Below, piece by piece: positions 1 to 9,990 of a stretch of 64,000 nt of DNA; position 1 is the stretch's first letter, and each line of letters begins with the position of its first letter. A model generated the notes under the pieces. It saw only the letters and a list, made by a program, of their open reading frames with translations. It made no database searches and was not told the origin of the DNA. This DNA is from Mayamaea pseudoterrestris (lineage: Eukaryota > Bacillariophyta > Bacillariophyceae > Sellaphorales > Sellaphoraceae), in contig BROI01000034.1 in the NCBI GenBank assembly GCA_027923505.1, positions 124,001 through 188,000 on the forward strand, read 5' to 3'. A program made the position numbers and the translations under genes.

Positions 1-830
1 GGGTTTGACGCTGAATCTTCCGCATCGTCTTGATCGTCGGCAGGGGAAGCATTGTCATTCGATGTGTTTCCTGATGTTGTACTATCTGTTCCTGAACTGC
101 TCGACGTCCGACTCCACAGGTTGAAATTAAAGGAAGAGGTTGCTCTCGACGGAATAAATCGGTCTGACGCACCATAGTCCATGCTGCTCATGCTCATGCT
201 TGACGACGGTGAACTGTTCACTCGTGAAGCACCAGCAACATGGCTATCCAAACTATCCGATCTCGCAAAAGGTAATGTCGGAGCAAAGAATTTTGAGTAT
301 TGAGGCGGAGCATCAGTCTTGACTGGAGATTGCTGATGTTCCAAGGACAGATCCATCGGTGAACATTGTCCGTCGTCGTCGCAGCTAACAATCGAAGTAG
401 GCCGGAAGATGGAAGAATCTCGATCGCGAGTAATTCCTGGAGGCAGTAGTAATTCCGACTCGGAAGCTCTAGTTGAAAACATCATGCTTCGCGTCCCTGC
501 TGCCAAACGAGCCGCATAGCGGGGATCAAGCCTTGGTCGACGAGGCGAAGGAGGAGGAACTCGAATCAAAATGGGTTGTGCGTTGCGTTCCTTTGAGACG
601 GATGCTTCCATCGGACTGCTCACCGACATGGACGAGCTGAGCGCTGATGATATTGTAGCCGGCGTAGTTTGCATCTTCATTAAAGGCAGTCGGGTCCGCA
701 TGGGAGAAAGCGATTCTTTATGTAGATCAAAATTATCCTCATCGTCATAATCCTCATCTGCTTCCGGCGATACTGGAGCAACCAAAGGCAGATTGGCGCT
801 GTCGTTGGTGAGGACCACCGCATCCAACAT
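1..830 (-). CDS. Ser-rich low-complexity protein, 3' end cut by the window
   Basis: Reading leftward from an ATG at 830-828 the frame stays open to base 1, giving at least 276 residues with the C-terminus missing. The start is MLDAVVLTNDSANLPLV, followed by an acidic stretch (EADEDYDDEDNFD) and then mostly Ser, Pro, Thr and Asp. Short patches such as PPPSPRRPRLDPRYAARLA could be conserved cores. No signal peptide, membrane segment or known domain is recognised. The lack of any stop over 276 codons and a codon use like that of its neighbours support a real gene. Function unknown; a regulatory or scaffold protein with disordered regions would fit, but that is inference. Confidence 0.6.
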   Translation of the reverse strand, partial: MLDAVVLTNDSANLPLVAPVSPEADEDYDDEDNFDLHKESLSPMRTRLPLMKMQTTPATISSALSSSMSVSSPMEASVSKERNAQPILIRVPPPSPRRPRLDPRYAARLAAGTRSMMFSTRASESELLLPPGITRDRDSSIFRPTSIVSCDDDGQCSPMDLSLEHQQSPVKTDAPPQYSKFFAPTLPFARSDSLDSHVAGASRVNSSPSSSMSMSSMDYGASDRFIPSRATSSFNFNLWSRTSSSSGTDSTTSGNTSNDNASPADDQDDAEDSASN

Positions 831-1490
831 GGTTGACTGTGATCGATAAATTAGTTTGTGTCGCCGAGTCAATCACAAGGAGAACCGTTTTTTAGCCTTG
901 GCGATTGCCGCGTTTCTTTAGCAATATCTGTGCGACGCACTCGTGCCGACGATCAGTTCGCACCCCGAATAGTAGTCGACTATCGAGTCGCACACGCCAC
1001 CACACACAAGTAGATCAACAGAATAGCAAGCCTCTTGCAAGAATGCAGAGCATTTAAGATATAGCAATGGCCTTTCCTCTGTACAAATGAATGAGAAACC
1101 CAAATAAACACCAACTGCTCGGAGCTGGTGTTGGTTCCTCGTCAAAATTGTGTTAGCCGCGAGTGATTGCGCGTTGAATCGATGTGACTGCCGCCAACCG
1201 GTCTAAATAAATGAGAGCAAGCGGCATTGAATTCTCGCTGGCCCCATTGAATATTCGGTTAGTTAGCAGGCATTTTGAAACGGACGATTATGTCGTGCTT
1301 GACAAACTTTGCAAGTCTCGGAGTACCTATAACGTCATGCATCAATCTGAGAGTGTATGGAGTCGGCACATTGGTTCACGCGGGACCTTGAAACGAATTG
1401 TCGAGGGATAGGATGTACATGGCAAGCGGATTCGCGTAATCACAGCCTATTTATTTGATACTGGTAGCAAAAACATAAGAAGCCACAACT
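831..1490. other. Intergenic, no gene seen
   Basis: Upstream region of the minus-strand Ser-rich gene and downstream region of the zinc-knuckle gene. Only short unsupported frames occur here, and no RNA gene or repeat is recognised. Confidence 0.5.
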
Positions 1491-3092
1491 CTACTCCTTC
1501 TTTTCTTCATCTATAGCTAAAGGTGTGTCGTCGTCAATAGGTGCATCGTCGCCGACAGCAACATCCTTTGAAGACATGGGCTCTGGTGCTGGCGACGATC
1601 TTGGCAAATCTGGCGGCAAAGGCGACGGAGCTGAATTCAAGTTTGGATCAGTCAGATCATCGTCCAACGGCAACGGCGTAGATCCCGTGACATGCGGCTG
1701 ATGTTGGGAAGCATACATCGACATAACAGCGTCATTTGACGGTAACGCGGGAGCAATTGGCTGTAAATGATCGACGCCAGATGACATAGAGTGGCGCAAC
1801 ATACCGTCTGGATACATTGATGATGGACCATGATGAGCAGGTTCGCCAACTACCATACAAGTTTCGTTTGAAAAGGGTTCGACTGCGTAGGACGCTGGTA
1901 AACCTTGGATTTTTAAGTTGAGTCGTCGCAAGGTCATGAACTGCAACGGAGAAATTCAATTTTGAGATAATGTTTTGGATTGGAAGCAAAGCGAATGACG
2001 TAGCATCTAAATCTGCATCATGGCGGACGTACCTCATCCATTTCAACTTGTATTGCAGCATTACGCGTCTCTGGTGTAGGTTCGTCGGGCCGTCTCTTTA
2101 ACTTGGGTTGATACGGACATACATGTCCCTTCTTTGGTACCCCACAGCGTCCGCACTTGTAACTCCCCCTTCCCTTGTCTTTGGTGCTGCCTCCCGTCGA
2201 GGATCCTTCCATTTCATCATCCATGATGCCGCCGACGGATCTTGACGTCATGTACGACATGTCAAGCTCGGGTCTTCCATACGGTGCATCGTGTCGCATT
2301 CTACTACTACCTCCACTGCGGGGTGGCGATCTACTACTGCTGCCGCCCCAGTGTCCTCCTGCCGACGGCCCAGTGGCTGCCGGATGAAGAGGCCCCGATG
2401 CGGAAGATGGACCGGGTGGCATGTGCTGTGGCGAATACTGCGAGGACTGACTGGCGCCACCGCCAGGTCCTTGCCAACCGTGCGGCGGCGGCCCATACGA
2501 CGAATTGTGCCATTGCGGAGCGTGAGATGACCATCCAGGATATGGTTGAGGTGGTGGTGGAGGAGGCCGATCATCGACAATTCCGTCCGCTTTGGTTTGA
2601 CTCGCCGCATTAACCGATGATTGCGACGAACGGGGCATGGCTGATGGTGGCGGCCCGCGTTGATAGTACTCCGACGATGACCGATCTCCCGGCATTGGCG
2701 GAGGACCACGTTGCGGATACATCTGTTTTAAACAAGCGGAAAAGAATTAATGAGCGTGTAACCTTGTGTTCATTAAATCTCACAAATACAACAGCAACAA
2801 TCGGACTTACAGGGTAACCTGCTGGAGGCGGAGGCGGACCACTATACTGCGGTCCCCACATATTGTACCCACCATGTGAAGCTGATTGCGGCGGTGGAGG
2901 CCCTCCGTAATGTTGTGGTGGAGGAGGATACCGATGTTGCGGAGTCATTTGCTGAGGAGGATAACTTGAAGGTGGTCTGCCGACTTGTTGTTGCTGTTGC
3001 TGCTGCTGATCGTCTTGCTGGTGCTCTTCCACTGGTTTCGGGCGCTTATGGGGACTTTGTTCCTCAGACTCCGGAGATGCAGGTGATGCCAT
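1491..3092 (-). CDS. Pro/Gly/Gln-rich zinc-knuckle protein, three exons
   Basis: Exons are 2811-3092, 2033-2722 and 1491-1940, giving 473 residues. The introns (88 and 92 bp) have GTAAGT..CAG and GTACGT..CAG borders, and both junctions keep the frame. The N-terminus is charged, then comes a Gln run (about residues 29-36) and long Pro/Gly/Tyr-rich stretches. Near residues 284-296 lies a compact Cys/His motif, YKCGRCGVPKKGHVCPY, spaced C-x2-C-x6-H-x-C. It is followed by a conserved-looking segment that crosses the second intron (AIQVEMDE then FMTLRRLNLKIQG). The C-terminus is acidic and Pro-rich. A zinc knuckle with disordered arms suggests a nuclear or RNA-binding protein, but the partner cannot be read from sequence. 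The start was chosen as the first Met of an open exon with a good downstream splice site. Confidence 0.75.
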
Positions 3093-3727
3093 TGTGAATT
3101 GTTGATATCAATCAAGTAAATGATTAACTAAATGAGCTTCTGGCTTGGCTGCGAGAAATTAAAATGAGGGTTAGCATTGCAGCAACAAAAACACCCATCT
3201 ACAGGGACCAATCTTCCTCGCCTTTTATCCATTATAGATTATTATAATGCGCTTCTGGAACGGCATGTTTGATGCCTTTATTTGTAATGAATTCCAACTT
3301 CCACGCCCATTATGACCCTCAAAAGCTTGCGCTCGACACGAAAACCAAATCGTACCTTCGCCGACGCTTTGATTATTGGACCAAGCCCTCGCAAGCGCTA
3401 AAAAGTAAACAAACAAGCAAACTAATTATCGAATATTGTAGGAGCGCTCAACTATTGATTTATACTGTCAAAGTGGAACGCACTATTGCAGTTCATGGCA
3501 AGCCGCAGCGTTCCGTTCATCTTCACCATCGTCGTCGCTCCGACGCGACCGACCCATCCATCCGTTGAAGAACCTGAGCCTTATGTAGCTCCGCGAGCTA
3601 AACAGCTGAAAGGTATCTTTCGCGATCCGAGGGCATAAGTCATTGGATTCTTCGCACGAGTTGTGCCAGTGACTTTTTGCGGCTGGGTAAAAAATGGCCG
3701 AAGCCAAGTCGGACACTCTCATTCAAC
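3093..3727. other. Divergent intergenic region, no gene seen
   Basis: Lies between the starts of the minus-strand zinc-knuckle gene and the plus-strand coiled-coil gene, so it should hold both promoters. A 99-codon plus-strand frame near 3269-3568 has no recognisable content and is not called. An unseen 5' exon of the next gene could lie here. Confidence 0.4.
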
Positions 3728-5164
3728 ATGATGAACTTTGCGGCACGATACCTACGACCTGTAGCTACTACTAGCGCGGGAGTAGTAGAAGGAGGAGGAG
3801 AGGTAGAGGAGGAAGTAACCGAAATTCCGCCGGAATTGGAGGCGCGGCTCCGTGGACACAAGGTGGTGGCGTATCCCTCACCAACACGAGGCCGACGAAC
3901 GCAAGCTCCAGATTCATCTTCGCCTCGACCTCGTAGTCTATCGGAGTCTCGGAAAGCGGCTCGGACCAAAGACATTGTCAAGGATGTATACGATCGCATG
4001 GGCATTCCGTATGATCGAGAAGCAGGAGCGGACTTGACAATGACTCGTCCAAGCAGGTCTCGTCGAGTCGAAGATACGTCCTCGGAGCGATCACGTCCTC
4101 GCTCCCTTTCAAAAGGCCGAATTGCGTCCATTTGGCCGCCTCCGTCGCAGCAAACGAGCCTTGATAATTCATGGTCGTTTTCGCCGACAGAGTCTCAGCT
4201 TTCTCCAACGAAACGAACCATGAATGCGACGACGGCATTGGCCTTTCAAAAGGCAAAGCCTTCTACAAATGCCATTCCAGCCTTTGGGAGCCCTGCATAC
4301 TGCAAGGACATGCTGACTCTCATGCCGCCACCGTCTCCGCAGACTGAAAAGAGGGAGGGTTCAGTCTCACCAAAAAGCGCTTTGACGGAAAAGACGGACG
4401 TTGTTTCAGAAACGGACGCATCCAGAGACGACAATTTGGCTGCTACCGTTCAGCAAAAGCGTCTTTCGGTCAAGGACCGCATTAACAATCTTAGCGGTGT
4501 TTCTAAAGAGCCTCTTGTCAAGACGCGCTACGTTCAGTCACGCAGCGGTGACACCCAACTAGCGGCGAAAATTGCGTCTGGAGGGGGAGGGGGACTTGGA
4601 TTAGTGTCAAAGGTTGACGGTTCGTTTGGAGAGAAGAACGATAGTGAACTGGCCATTGAAAAAGGATCGAGTCATCGAAGCGGAGAAGTGCCTATTAGCA
4701 AGGCGAGTTCAATACGCCATATTGGAACTGCCTCGTACCTGCCAAGCTCAAAAGCTGTGGCACCATCAACAAGTGCACAGTTTGTCAGCAGCAAGCGCCA
4801 ACCCTTGGCGTCAAGTGCTTTTCGCCGTACAGGGCCTGCTGAGACGGAGAAATTGACCAAGCTTACGACGCACGGGAAGTCATTTTCTTCCAACGACGAC
4901 GACGATAGCACCGCGAGACGCCTAGTTAGTATGCAGGCACGCGAGTCTGTCTTGAGCAATAGAGAATCCATGGATATGTCATACCATAACGACGATATCG
5001 ACCGGCTCATTGACGAACGGGTGCAAGCGCATGTGGCTGTGATTGAAGCCCGCATGGAGACGCAGCTTGGACGCTTCATGGAAGAAGTGAATCGGGAAAT
5101 GGAGCGAATGCAGGCTCAACTGAAGGAGCTGCACGCGTTCAAAGCTGCTTCCTACCGCAAGTGA
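3728..5164 (+). CDS. Ser/Arg-rich protein with C-terminal coiled coil
   Basis: Single open frame of 478 codons from the ATG pair MMNFAARYLRP to a TGA at 5162-5164. The frame is open 17 codons upstream but has no ATG there, so 3728 is the first usable start unless an upstream exon exists. Most of the protein is polar, with many Ser, Arg and Pro-directed sites (for example RPRSLS repeated near residues 70 and 120), as in phosphorylated disordered proteins. The last 60 residues (DDIDRLIDERVQAHVAVIEA.. to ..MERMQAQLKELHAFKAA) have heptad spacing and should form a coiled coil. No catalytic motif is seen. It converges on DMAP1 with 65 bp between the stops. Function unknown; a cytoskeletal or scaffold role is only a guess. 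Confidence 0.65.
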   Translation: MMNFAARYLRPVATTSAGVVEGGGEVEEEVTEIPPELEARLRGHKVVAYPSPTRGRRTQAPDSSSPRPRSLSESRKAARTKDIVKDVYDRMGIPYDREAGADLTMTRPSRSRRVEDTSSERSRPRSLSKGRIASIWPPPSQQTSLDNSWSFSPTESQLSPTKRTMNATTALAFQKAKPSTNAIPAFGSPAYCKDMLTLMPPPSPQTEKREGSVSPKSALTEKTDVVSETDASRDDNLAATVQQKRLSVKDRINNLSGVSKEPLVKTRYVQSRSGDTQLAAKIASGGGGGLGLVSKVDGSFGEKNDSELAIEKGSSHRSGEVPISKASSIRHIGTASYLPSSKAVAPSTSAQFVSSKRQPLASSAFRRTGPAETEKLTKLTTHGKSFSSNDDDDSTARRLVSMQARESVLSNRESMDMSYHNDDIDRLIDERVQAHVAVIEARMETQLGRFMEEVNREMERMQAQLKELHAFKAASYRK

Positions 5165-5229
5165 GGACTATGTCATGTGTGACAATGTGTTGTATGTAAA
5201 CTTAAACTTAGCTTTAGTGTGAAATTAAA

Positions 5230-7140
5230 CTACGACGTTGTATTCACCTTCTTTGGCCGTTTTTTAGCCGATTGCCTTCCTTCCACTGGGCGCGACGGTG
5301 CAGCTGTTGTTGCTAGCACTGGTTCTGAAGGCGCAGCAACATTATGACTGGAAAGAACATCCGCATCCGCCATTGGTGGAACATTATTCTCAGGTGGTGC
5401 GTCGGCCTTTCTCTTGCGTTTCACAGCCTTCTTTGCAATTGCTTGAAAGGACGAATCCTTGTTCTTGTCGCCTGACTTTGGCGCAGCTGCACTAGCCTCC
5501 GTCTTCACCGACGCAACTGCTGCATGAACAGTTGCCGCCGGGCGTGGTTGCTTGGACTTGAGTGCTCCAGGATTTACAGGTGCTACACCTGCAACCGTGG
5601 CTAGCATTGCTTTTGTTTTGCCGCCCGAGCCCGGATTCTTCGTCTTGGCCCGTGCGACAGGACTCGACGCTACAGGCACAGCCGGAGTTATACCAAGCAG
5701 AGTGTCTTCGTCCACTACCCTACCTTCGCCACCCAGCTTGGCCAGTCTGAGGCGTTTGCTTTGAATGATTCCTTCCTTTTGGATCACTTGCTTCTGACAA
5801 ACAAGTAGTGTTAAAGCGTCTCGACGAACTTGGTCGTAAAGATCGCTTACCCGCTTGGTAGCAATTGGTTTTGCTGGAACTTTCAGATGCGTCAACATCT
5901 CATCCATTCGATTCAAGAGAGACTTGTTGATGCCAGCTGTACCACCAGTCGCTGGAGGAGCCAACCGACCAGATTGCAGGTATGGAACTTGAGACACTGG
6001 CTTGGGAGCTGTGCTACCAAACGCTTGATCCAGCACCGCTGGATCGATGCACGGGACTGTGGATCCAGGCATTGTTAAAGTGCCTCCGGAAGCTTTTCCC
6101 TTTGCTGCAGCCAACACATGTCGGCCAGACTTTTTTAGCTTACGCAACTGCGCTTCAACAAGCTTGAGCTCCTTTCGAATTTCCAATTCCTCCACTTCGT
6201 CTTCCTTGGGTCGATTCCAGAGGGCTTCCAAATGAGCTCTTCGGCCTCGCTCATATTCCAAATCAAACTTCTTGTTGGTGGTACCAGAGCCAGTATTTTG
6301 AATGAGAGGTTGGTTCTCTGACTCTGTCGAAGCCAGCGCTCGAGCCGCAGCAGTCTCCATCAATATGGCTTCTGGTGCGCCCGAGGTATGGCCAGACGAG
6401 TCGTGCCGTGAGGCCGCGGTAGACGCCACTAAATGCTGAACCTCCTTCGCTGCTTCCTGCGCAATCCTGGCCGCGTTAAGTTTGGATGCTACCGAGTAGT
6501 ATCTGTGCTGCAAATCTTCAATCTTCTCTGAGCAATCAATTCCAAACGCCTCGATCCAGCGGTCGTGGATAATTGGCCATCGCAACTCAAATCGACGAGC
6601 CAATTCAAGTAAAAAATCTGTCTGACTCTTGCTCCACGAATCATTTTGACAGTAACTCTTGTATTCTTCATCATTGTAGGTGACTGGATCAAGATGAATA
6701 TCAAATCTGGCGTACGGATAGTCGGGGTACTCAACATTGGCGCGGACCCAGTGATGAAAGATTGCTCCGTCCGTTCGAGCGCTTGAGGAGAACGGCGCCC
6801 AAGCCCACTTTCGAGCAGGCTTGGCAATGGAGATGAACTTGTTTCCAACCTTGACAACGTCCGGTCCACTCTCAAGGCGAATGTTGGATTCGGAGGCTGC
6901 AACGGAAGTGTTCGATGATGTCATGGTATTCAATTTTGTAACTACCGGAACGCTCATGGGATGCTTCAAAGACATTACGCTTGCCTGACTGGTAGAAGAT
7001 GCGCCGCCACCCAGTAGTTGCATAGATTTGTTAGGCTGATAGCCGGGAGGCTTGGCCGGAGGAGGGGCGGCCGGTGTGGGCACCACGGACGCGGATGACA
7101 GCTCCTTCGAGACGCCGAGAATTTGGGCAATGTCGGACAT
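5230..7140 (-). CDS. DMAP1: DMAP1/SWC4-type SANT-domain chromatin protein
   Basis: A 636-residue intronless frame. Residues about 100-220 match the DMAP1/SWC4 core: FISIAKPARKWAWAPF, then FHHWVR..YPYARFDI, then a SANT/Myb-like helix set WSKSQTDFLLELARRFELRWPIIHDRW ending in EDLQHRYY. In animals and yeast this subunit belongs to both the NuA4/TIP60 histone acetyltransferase and the SWR1/SRCAP H2A.Z-exchange complexes. A middle helical region (ELEIRKELKLVEAQLRKLKK) fits the YEATS-contacting or DMAP1-binding part of the family. The N-terminus (Pro/Ala/Ser-rich) and C-terminus (Lys/Ala-rich, basic KKRPKK near the end) look disordered. It is longer than the roughly 470 residues of animal DMAP1 because of these tails. 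The start MSDIAQILGVSKEL is the first Met of the frame and resembles the N-terminus of family members. Confidence 0.9.
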   Translation of the reverse strand: MSDIAQILGVSKELSSASVVPTPAAPPPAKPPGYQPNKSMQLLGGGASSTSQASVMSLKHPMSVPVVTKLNTMTSSNTSVAASESNIRLESGPDVVKVGNKFISIAKPARKWAWAPFSSSARTDGAIFHHWVRANVEYPDYPYARFDIHLDPVTYNDEEYKSYCQNDSWSKSQTDFLLELARRFELRWPIIHDRWIEAFGIDCSEKIEDLQHRYYSVASKLNAARIAQEAAKEVQHLVASTAASRHDSSGHTSGAPEAILMETAAARALASTESENQPLIQNTGSGTTNKKFDLEYERGRRAHLEALWNRPKEDEVEELEIRKELKLVEAQLRKLKKSGRHVLAAAKGKASGGTLTMPGSTVPCIDPAVLDQAFGSTAPKPVSQVPYLQSGRLAPPATGGTAGINKSLLNRMDEMLTHLKVPAKPIATKRVSDLYDQVRRDALTLLVCQKQVIQKEGIIQSKRLRLAKLGGEGRVVDEDTLLGITPAVPVASSPVARAKTKNPGSGGKTKAMLATVAGVAPVNPGALKSKQPRPAATVHAAVASVKTEASAAAPKSGDKNKDSSFQAIAKKAVKRKRKADAPPENNVPPMADADVLSSHNVAAPSEPVLATTAAPSRPVEGRQSAKKRPKKVNTTS

Positions 7141-7646
7141 GATTCCAACTGTTTGCTGCTAAAGTGTAATTGCCAAAGTTGACTGCTTGACAACGCTAGG
7201 AATGGTTCGTTGTAAATTGCTGCGTTGATGCATGGTGTCGCGGCGAATGCAGGAGGGGTAATCGTGCCAGTCACGATGAGACACCTTTCCATGTCGCCAT
7301 GCCAAAACCTTTGCTTCCTTTTTAAAAATGGCGCTATTATTTAGTTATGCCAGTGTGTATATGGAGCTGCAAGGCTACGGCAATTATAGACGAAGGCTTT
7401 AGACATTTGCATGGGACAGGATTAAAGTATGATCACATCATGGAGCTTGCCGGTTGCATTGCAGTTTGCTGAGGACCAAAGTCGCATGCTTGAATCACAT
7501 TTGAATCTTATGGCACCCGCAACAATCGATAAGATGCAAGCATGTTGCTGTAGCTGGAAAATTCATACGTCGTAAGTAAAACGAAAGCCAAAACTTGGTT
7601 CAAGAACAGTGAATCGATTTGAACACTTCGGCCATCCATTTCCTTG
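7141..7646. other. Intergenic, no gene seen
   Basis: About 500 bp between the DMAP1 start and the methyltransferase stop. It should contain the DMAP1 promoter. No RNA gene or repeat is recognised. Confidence 0.5.
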
Positions 7647-8303
7647 TCATTCAAAGTTGTATAGATATACAGGCGAACCAGCTTTTGTGTTCCGATTCAC
7701 CTCCGTCGGCTCCCAGCCTGGAATATGAAACATGTACGCCACGACTCGGAAAGAACGTCCTTCTGCCTTGTGTTGATCGACAACCCTCTGCAGTAAAGGT
7801 GCGATTAGCTTCAAACCCTTGGGGACCAGAAATAGAAAGAGTGCGGTAGCGTCATGTATAGTAAGATCACTGCACAAACACTCGCTCGACTCTAAAGTCG
7901 TTTTGTGTGTCTCTTCGGCCGCTAAAAGAACATCGCCCAAACGCATTTGAACTCGTTTTTGAATTTCACATCGCAATGTCGATATTGAAAGCTCGGCTCG
8001 ATTCACAAACATCTCGTTGATTTCAATCCCCACGCATCTAAGGCCTGCGAATGTTTGCGCTGCCTGTAACAATAGCCTCCCATCACCTGCGCCAAGGTCG
8101 AAAAGAATGTCGTGTTGGCCAAGCTGGAACAGCTCGAGAGCAATCTTAATGGCACTGTCGCTAATTGGATTAAACGGCGCCAAAATGTTCGCTCCAACAT
8201 CCTTTGGATCATGTTGTTTGACGTTATGTTCTGAATGTTTCATTTTTGTGGATTGTGAGACGAATTGGTGCATAGAGGACGACATGATAGGCAGGATTGA
8301 CAA
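7647..8303 (-). CDS. SAM-dependent methyltransferase, FAM173-like
   Basis: A 218-residue frame with a class I methyltransferase fold. Motif I is DLGAGDGRL at residues 69-77, preceded by LAPFNPISDSAI..ALEL. The acidic residue ending beta-2 is E94 in VGIEINEMFVNRAEL. Further motifs are the LGDVL stretch and FLFLVPKGLKLIAPLL. The order and wording resemble the FAM173 group (ATPSCKMT/ANTKMT), small enzymes that methylate lysines of mitochondrial ATP synthase c-subunit and ADP/ATP carrier. Substrate identity here is inference; a generic methyltransferase is the fallback. Several Mets occur in the first 21 residues, so the true start may be internal. No clear targeting signal is visible. Confidence 0.7.
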   Translation of the reverse strand: MSILPIMSSSMHQFVSQSTKMKHSEHNVKQHDPKDVGANILAPFNPISDSAIKIALELFQLGQHDILFDLGAGDGRLLLQAAQTFAGLRCVGIEINEMFVNRAELSISTLRCEIQKRVQMRLGDVLLAAEETHKTTLESSECLCSDLTIHDATALFLFLVPKGLKLIAPLLQRVVDQHKAEGRSFRVVAYMFHIPGWEPTEVNRNTKAGSPVYLYNFE

Positions 8304-8716
8304 TGGATGCGTTGTCGCTGTCGAGGAACAAATGTGGAGTACCGCTGCGATGAGACCAATGAATGTATGATGGATTCACGTTGCTTGGCGAATTGAAGCA
8401 CAAACACTCTGGAAGAGAAAATGGGTGAGGCTCATTGCACCGGTACTACTAGTAGTGTATAGAAACATGGGTATCATTTCAAACTTGCCACACCGACCAG
8501 TAGTACTTTTGCGGGAACCTAATGCCACCAGAGAACCCTACATCTCACCCCTGACATTCTTGGAAGTAATGTAATGTAGCGAGCGAATGATGTTATATTG
8601 TTGTCGTGGACCAGTGTCTTTCTAACGTGACTTATCATCGAAGAATACTACACTCTGATGATAATATCGGCATATGATATAAACGCAGAACTTGTCGAAG
8701 GCAAAAAGTATATCAA
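8304..8716. other. Intergenic, no gene seen
   Basis: About 410 bp between the methyltransferase start and the tRNA. No coding frame of note and no repeat recognised. Confidence 0.4.
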
Positions 8717-8787
8717 TGCGGTTGCAGGGAATCGAACCCTGGACAATTGCTTGGAAGGCAACTATTTTACCACTAAACTACAACCGC
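8717..8787 (-). tRNA. trnG-UCC: tRNA-Gly (anticodon UCC)
   Basis: On the minus strand a 71-nt cloverleaf can be drawn. The acceptor arms GCGGTTG and CAACCGC pair perfectly, with discriminator A. The D arm is GTTTAGTGGTAAAAT. The anticodon stem GTTGC/GCAAT carries the loop CTTCCAA, anticodon TCC. The T arm is CAGGG TTCGATT CCCTG. Both internal promoter regions (A box in the D arm, B box GGTTCGATTCC) are intact. No intron and no encoded CCA, as normal for a nuclear tRNA gene. A T-rich stretch suited to Pol III termination is not obvious just downstream. Confidence 0.95.
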
Positions 8788-8950
8788 GGCTGTGTCGGAA
8801 TGATGACAATAAGTGGAATTAGATCCTTGTTTGTTGTGCTGGTGCGACACACGCCTTTCACCATCTTCATGGATCCTCATTCGAAGATCACCATTGCATC
8901 ACCCCTCATCTTCGTCGTTTCTTGTACTTTCAAGCGATTGTTTACGAGCA

Positions 8951-9924
8951 ATGGATGCCACCATGTTTGGACCCCTGCCCCTAGTCATTGGAAATGACAT
9001 TTTAGATCTTGGTTCCCGCAAGACGTCGCGTCATCGACAGGGAGAGCTCGGACTCGCGAATACGCAGCAACTCATGTGGACTGGAGCGCCTGGACAGTTT
9101 GACTTGCCAAACGTTCCTGATGTGAGTTAAAGACTGAATGAGATTATATGGATGTTGATGTTTTTAAAATGTTTATCTTACGCCTTCTGCAATTCTTTTC
9201 GCTACTCTCACAGCCCGCCCTGTACTGCCGCTCCAATTTTGCTTCGACCTGCGGCACGGGCGACGAGGAGCAGCGCGTCAAGTTTGCCAAGGGAACAACG
9301 ACACTGGCCTTCAAGTTTAACGGCGGCATTATAGTTTCCGTTGACTCGCGAGCCACGCAGGGAGCCTACATTTCATCTGGAACGGTCAAGAAGATTATTG
9401 AAATTAATCCATTTTTGCTTGGCACCATGGCCGGTGGAGCAGCCGACTGCAGCTTTTGGGAGCGCAACCTTGGTATGGAGTGCCGACTCTATGAGCTACG
9501 CAATGGACGTCGCATTACAGTGGCTGCTGCGAGCAAGTTGCTGGCGAATGTCATGTCTAGCTATCGCGGATATGGCTTGTCAATGGGTACCATGGTGACT
9601 GGATGGGATGAGACTGGTCCGCAGCTCTACTACGTTGATGACGATGGAACGCGCTTGAAGGGAAAGTACTTTTCGGTTGGAAGTGGATCGACGTATGCCT
9701 ATGGTATATTGGACAGTTATGTCCGCGATGACTTGACAGTGGAGGAAGCCATTGACGTTGGTAAGCGGGCCATTTACCATGCGACGCATCGTGATGCCGC
9801 ATCTGGAGGAATCAACAACTTGTATCATGTGACCAAGGAGGGATGGCGCGTTGTCCATGCGATTGATGTCAATGATATGCATTACGAGTACCAAGAGGAG
9901 AAGGCGAATGCCATGGCGTCGTAG
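8951..9924 (+). CDS. PSMB5: 20S proteasome subunit beta-5 (chymotrypsin-like)
   Basis: Exons 8951-9121 and 9214-9924, joined across a 92-bp GTGAGT..CAG intron, give 293 residues. Exon 1 and the start of exon 2 encode the propeptide, which is removed at the Gly84-Thr85 bond in [11 protein letters not shown]. Thr85 is then the catalytic N-terminal threonine. Asp101 and Lys117 sit at positions 17 and 33 of the mature chain, as the active site requires. [18 protein letters not shown] and the [14 protein letters not shown] segment are diagnostic for beta-5. This subunit provides the chymotrypsin-like cutting activity of the proteasome core. The start is the first Met of an open exon that leads into the donor site; a second Met lies four codons further on. 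It converges on rbfA. Confidence 0.95.
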
Positions 9925-9990
9925 GTTCACACGTAGACGGAAGATAAACAAGCTGTAGTCACTGTCAATTCGATTAACCTTATCTCCCTT

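Noticed and set aside
918-1145. 75-codon minus-strand frame
   Set aside because: Short, no recognisable content, lies in the promoter region of the neighbouring gene.
3269-3568. 99-codon plus-strand frame
   Set aside because: No motif, unusual composition, ends abruptly; could be part of a 5' exon but nothing supports it.
7975-8370. 117-codon plus-strand frame opposite the methyltransferase
   Set aside because: A shadow of the methyltransferase coding strand without independent features.
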